From Halisarca cf. caerulea (lineage: Eukaryota > Porifera > Demospongiae > Chondrillida > Halisarcidae): DNA of 45,000 nucleotides. Shown here one piece after another: positions 42,100 through 45,000 of the stretch (positions are counted from its first letter, which is position 1; each line of letters starts with the position of its first letter). Location of the stretch: the NCBI GenBank assembly GCA_963170055.1, contig CAUJGJ010000416.1, positions 117,501 to 162,500 of the forward strand. The letters are read 5' to 3'. The position numbers and the translations under genes are program-made. The notes beneath the pieces are model-generated. The model saw nothing but the letters and a program-made list of their open reading frames with translations, was not told the origin of the DNA and ran no database searches.

Positions 42100-43150
42100 A
42101 GGTAATTCCATGCAATATAGTCTAACAAGGCAGATGTATATATTATGGTGAAACAATGGACTAACATACGCAAGTACTTTCAATTGTTGGAGTATCTATA
42201 TTATGGTGTATGTTCATCGTGTGCTGTAGTCTAACCAGTAGCTCCTTTGAAGAGACTGAAGACAGATAAAGCTGTCCAGAAGAGTCCCAGGAAATAGCTT
42301 CGATTGGTACCCTTTCCACCAAACCCTACAAGACAGCAGAGAAATAGACCAATATCCATGACACTGGTGGACCACATTGCCAAAGCAGGTAACCATTTAT
42401 GTCACTGGTCACCAGGAAATGCAGTACACTCGAGTACACTGTACATAACTTGAAACACAACGGACAACGATAACAGCAACAACTGGTGGCAAACAACAAA
42501 CAAATATTAGAGACAGCTAAGAAACAGCTGTCCAGGTTCATTAGCTCAAAGATGGATGGTTAATATGTCGCGGGGTGCGGGTTCACGACAAGTGTGCTTC
42601 GACTGGTAAACATATTCTACAGTATGAGTAGCCCTACATGTCTAATTCTACAAACTTACGATAAATATTTCCCAGGGGTACCAACCGGGAACAAAGGATC
42701 ATCGTTTTGCCTGTCAAAGAAGTAGATAAGCAATCCGGCTGCTGTCTGTAAAGCCGTACAATATCCTTATAACCAAATCTCCTCTTGAGTGCTCACACCG
42801 AAAGGCACAGCATTCCTCACAAGGCCAAGAATCGACATAGCGAGCATTCTATCAGACTATCACAGAAAAGGATTGATAGCCTTCGACCCGCGCGTAACGG
42901 CACGGAGTGGCGTAAGAAGGCGGGGAATCCCCACGATTCATCATCGGTCCAGTCCCCCGACATCGATGGTTAGCCCGACGTCGATGACTGAACCACCTAG
43001 GTTCTAGTATCTATGGACTGATGCATGCCCTAGACTTACTAGTTCACACATTTTACTGCTGTACAGCTGCATGAGCATACATGCTATGTCTTCATACTTT
43101 ATTCAGGTCTGGTCTATATACCGTGGATGGGACTGTTGCATGGCAACCAT
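42100..43150. repeat. Segmental duplicate, copy 2 (partner 21600-24420)
   Basis: Same block order as copy 1 but more compact. The block at 42660-42710, read on the minus strand, has an acceptor-like CTTCTTTGACAG and a consensus donor ATC/GTAAGT around 51 nt; its partner is 48 nt, an indel of exactly one codon. The block at 42214-42340 has a pyrimidine tract ending TGTCTTGTAG and a shared GTTAGAC after it. Frames giving WDSSGQLYLSSVSSK are kept in both copies with only synonymous changes. No family is recognised. Confidence 0.6.
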
Positions 43151-43267
43151 GTCATGCATGGTGGTGTAAAAATAATTGTTTTCTTAAAGTAGTGCCTAAC
43201 TTTCTATAGTAAGACAACATATTTGTAACATTTCTTGAAGAGATAATCTCGGCTTTTGGGAAGCATG

Positions 43268-43781
43268 ATTATAATTCATTCGCCTCCAACCCAAATCTGA
43301 ACATTGAATCATTTCTGAATCATTACTGACGTTTCGAAGCTGCTACCAGAAGAGGGGAAATACACAAGTCAGCAATTGTAGAACATGCTTGGACCCCCAA
43401 ACACCAGCCTGCATGGGCCGAGACCCAAATCCTAGACCATGCAAGGAACACCAGCATTCTTAGGATCAAGTCAGCTATCCATATCTCTTCAAGGAACCAA
43501 GGAGAGCTAATGAACAGGGACTCAGGTGTGGAGATTGATGGTTGGTGGAGGTGCCTCGTCCATGATCGGAGGCAACAGTTAAGAACTGACTAGAGCCTAG
43601 AACTAATGTTGCATGTAACACTGTGAATGATGACAGTGGGTGATTGATGTGTGGGGTGTTATCCTGTTTCTCAGTATTGTTCAATGTACTCTGAAAAAGG
43701 CTGCGGCATGCAGCCGAAATGTCAGTAATGATTCAGAAATGATTCAATGTTCAGATTTGGGTTGGAGGCAATGAATTATAA
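43268..43781 (+). mobile_element. Truncated Penelope-like element with inverted flanks
   Basis: Inverted flanks of about 65 bp (43268-43334 and 43716-43781; core CCTCCAACCCAAATCTGAAC and its complement) enclose a GIY-YIG-type C-terminal coding fragment. Penelope-like elements often carry terminal repeats and 5' truncation. The right flank begins in a hammerhead-like motif. The RT part is absent. Confidence 0.6.
43350..43593 (+). pseudogene. GIY-YIG endonuclease C-terminal fragment of a Penelope-like element
   Basis: The open frame reads EIHKSAIVEHAWTPKHQPAW, then ILDHARNTSILRIKSAIHIS and LMNRDSGVEIDGWW. The order (A)EHAW...W...ILD...R.IKEA..I......NRD.G.ELS.W is that of the C-terminal end of Penelope-like ORFs, where the GIY-YIG nuclease lies; the catalytic GIY-YIG strand itself is upstream and missing. 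Stop at 43591. The family call comes from motif recall and was not searched. Confidence 0.6.
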
Positions 43782-43799
43782 ACATTGCTCAACCAAAAC

Positions 43800-44510
43800 A
43801 CAATCTCCCTGCTAAAGTTGAACTGGAATAACAGTTAACCTCGGGCAGACTATTCATGTGAGCAGGAGACATGGGGTGAGGGCCACCCAAGTGGGTACAT
43901 GCCACAGATCTTATTTGTGGATTGTGCCCTCACATGTTACCCCCGCCTGGTGTTGAAGGGAGTTATGGGATCTGCAACTTTTCAAAAATTCTATAACTTG
44001 ACAGAAAATTACATAGTTAATTTAACTTCAAAGATCAATCAATCAATCAATCAATCAATACTTTACCAATAGTATAGGACAATGTGAGTTATGTTAAAGT
44101 TATGACAGAAAAGACAGGTTGATGGTCTACGTCGACTTACGAAGCAGCCAGAGGGATGAGTTCAGAAATTAGGGTGGAAGCACTCGTGGATATTGTGGAT
44201 TAATTTGATGTTGAGAGAATACAGTAAAAAGATGATGCTGTCTCCAATATACATGTATACTAAACTATAATATGTGAGTGTGTTGATATATATTTACTTG
44301 CAGCCAGGATTTTGCTTCATTAGCAAGAGTATACTTGCATTTTTAAACTAGCTAAGAGCTATGGTGTATGCTATTCCAACTACCTACTCCTATGCTCTTC
44401 CAACTGCTACGTTGGAGGGTTGGGTTACATCACTGAAATCAGTTCTTGGAGACGAATAGAGTATCTAATGGAGTCCTGTGAATTTGTTGGTGTGCATAAA
44501 TTTGTATGTG
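43800..44510. other. Non-coding, nothing recognised
   Basis: Only a short (ATCA)n run at 44034-44059 stands out. Confidence 0.5.
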
Positions 44511-44512
44511 TT

Positions 44513-44679
<167 letters not shown>

Positions 44680-44847
44680 CAGTGGGTATGTGAGTGTCTG
44701 TGTTGTGAATACATGTAGTATCTCAGTGAAGTCAGACGTAACCCATGAGGTTTACTAGATACAGCATCTGTAACTGTAGTCATGGAGTGACTGTGTTTGT
44801 GATTTCTGAGTGGACATCAGCCAAGTGTCCGACCACATTCAGTCACT

Positions 44848-44898
44848 TACAGTAGCCTCTGGCTAAAGGTTCCCCAGGTTAAATAAGAATACCCTATA
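44848..44898 (+). mobile_element. Extremely truncated LINE 3' end
   Basis: CACTTACAGTAGCCTCTGGC, AAAGGTTCCCCAGG and AAATAAGAATACCCTATA match the end of the retrotransposon at 7511-7565 base for base as far as I can see, with one tail repeat. A second insertion of the same family, or a SINE end. Confidence 0.8.
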
Positions 44899-45000
44899 CT
44901 GCTGGAATCTTCTGCTAGAGCTGCACATACCTGCACCTGAACTCAGCAGCGTGGAATGGACAGCAGCTACATATCTAGATCTGTACAATCTGTAAAATGC

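Overview
This is animal (metazoan) nuclear DNA. Exons are short with GT-AG splice sites, and introns are full of microsatellites, minisatellites and small transposons. The main content is the minus-strand ectodomain of a large adhesion-type receptor built from immunoglobulin (Ig) and fibronectin type III (FN3) domains. A sponge or other early-branching invertebrate is my best guess from gene style and repeat content, but nothing here proves the species. No bacterial feature, CRISPR array, rRNA or functional tRNA gene is visible.

Receptor model (read right to left). From 21219 down to 1430 I can place 27 exons whose splice phases all agree, about 8.0 kb of coding sequence. In protein order they are: four tandem copies of an FN3 triplet (C-B-A); one divergent FN3-like module; five Ig domains alternating with four FN3 domains; a sixth Ig; a long FN3 exon; two juxtamembrane exons; and a transmembrane exon with an IIIGLIAGLV...VIIFVLCKR helix. 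The cytoplasmic part lies beyond the left edge, so the class (receptor tyrosine phosphatase, kinase or other) is open. The juxtamembrane part looks most like receptor tyrosine phosphatases. Every extracellular module exon up to the last FN3 begins and ends in phase 1, so modules can be duplicated, skipped or shuffled without breaking the frame.

A second group of five module exons of the same families lies at 34322-30286 (FN3-like, Ig, FN3, Ig, FN3). It is either the far N-terminal part of the same gene across a 9-kb intron or the remains of a tandem paralogue. Segments at 21.6-24.4 kb and 42.1-43.15 kb are diverged duplicates with exon-like blocks, which fits tandem gene duplication.

Recent amplification. 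The FN3 triplet is repeated at 1974/2040/2040 bp spacing; copies 2 and 3 appear to differ by about one base in 2040. The Ig+FN3 pair is repeated at about 796 bp. In both arrays introns were copied along with exons.

Mobile and repeated DNA. The large intron at 4.2-7.9 kb holds a broken DDE transposase fragment, a 26-copy 27-bp minisatellite that grew out of its coding sequence, and a 5'-truncated, frameshifted non-LTR retrotransposon. Between 21.5 and 30 kb lie several inverted-repeat elements, a SINE sharing its 3' tail with the retrotransposon, and a degenerate reverse-transcriptase remnant. From 34.4 to 41.3 kb runs a 20-unit satellite of about 370 bp with an internal (TG)n tract and a higher-order 1458-bp duplication. 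The right end has a Penelope-like fragment with inverted flanks, a long (TG)n tract and a 50-bp retrotransposon tail. I found no intact plus-strand host gene.
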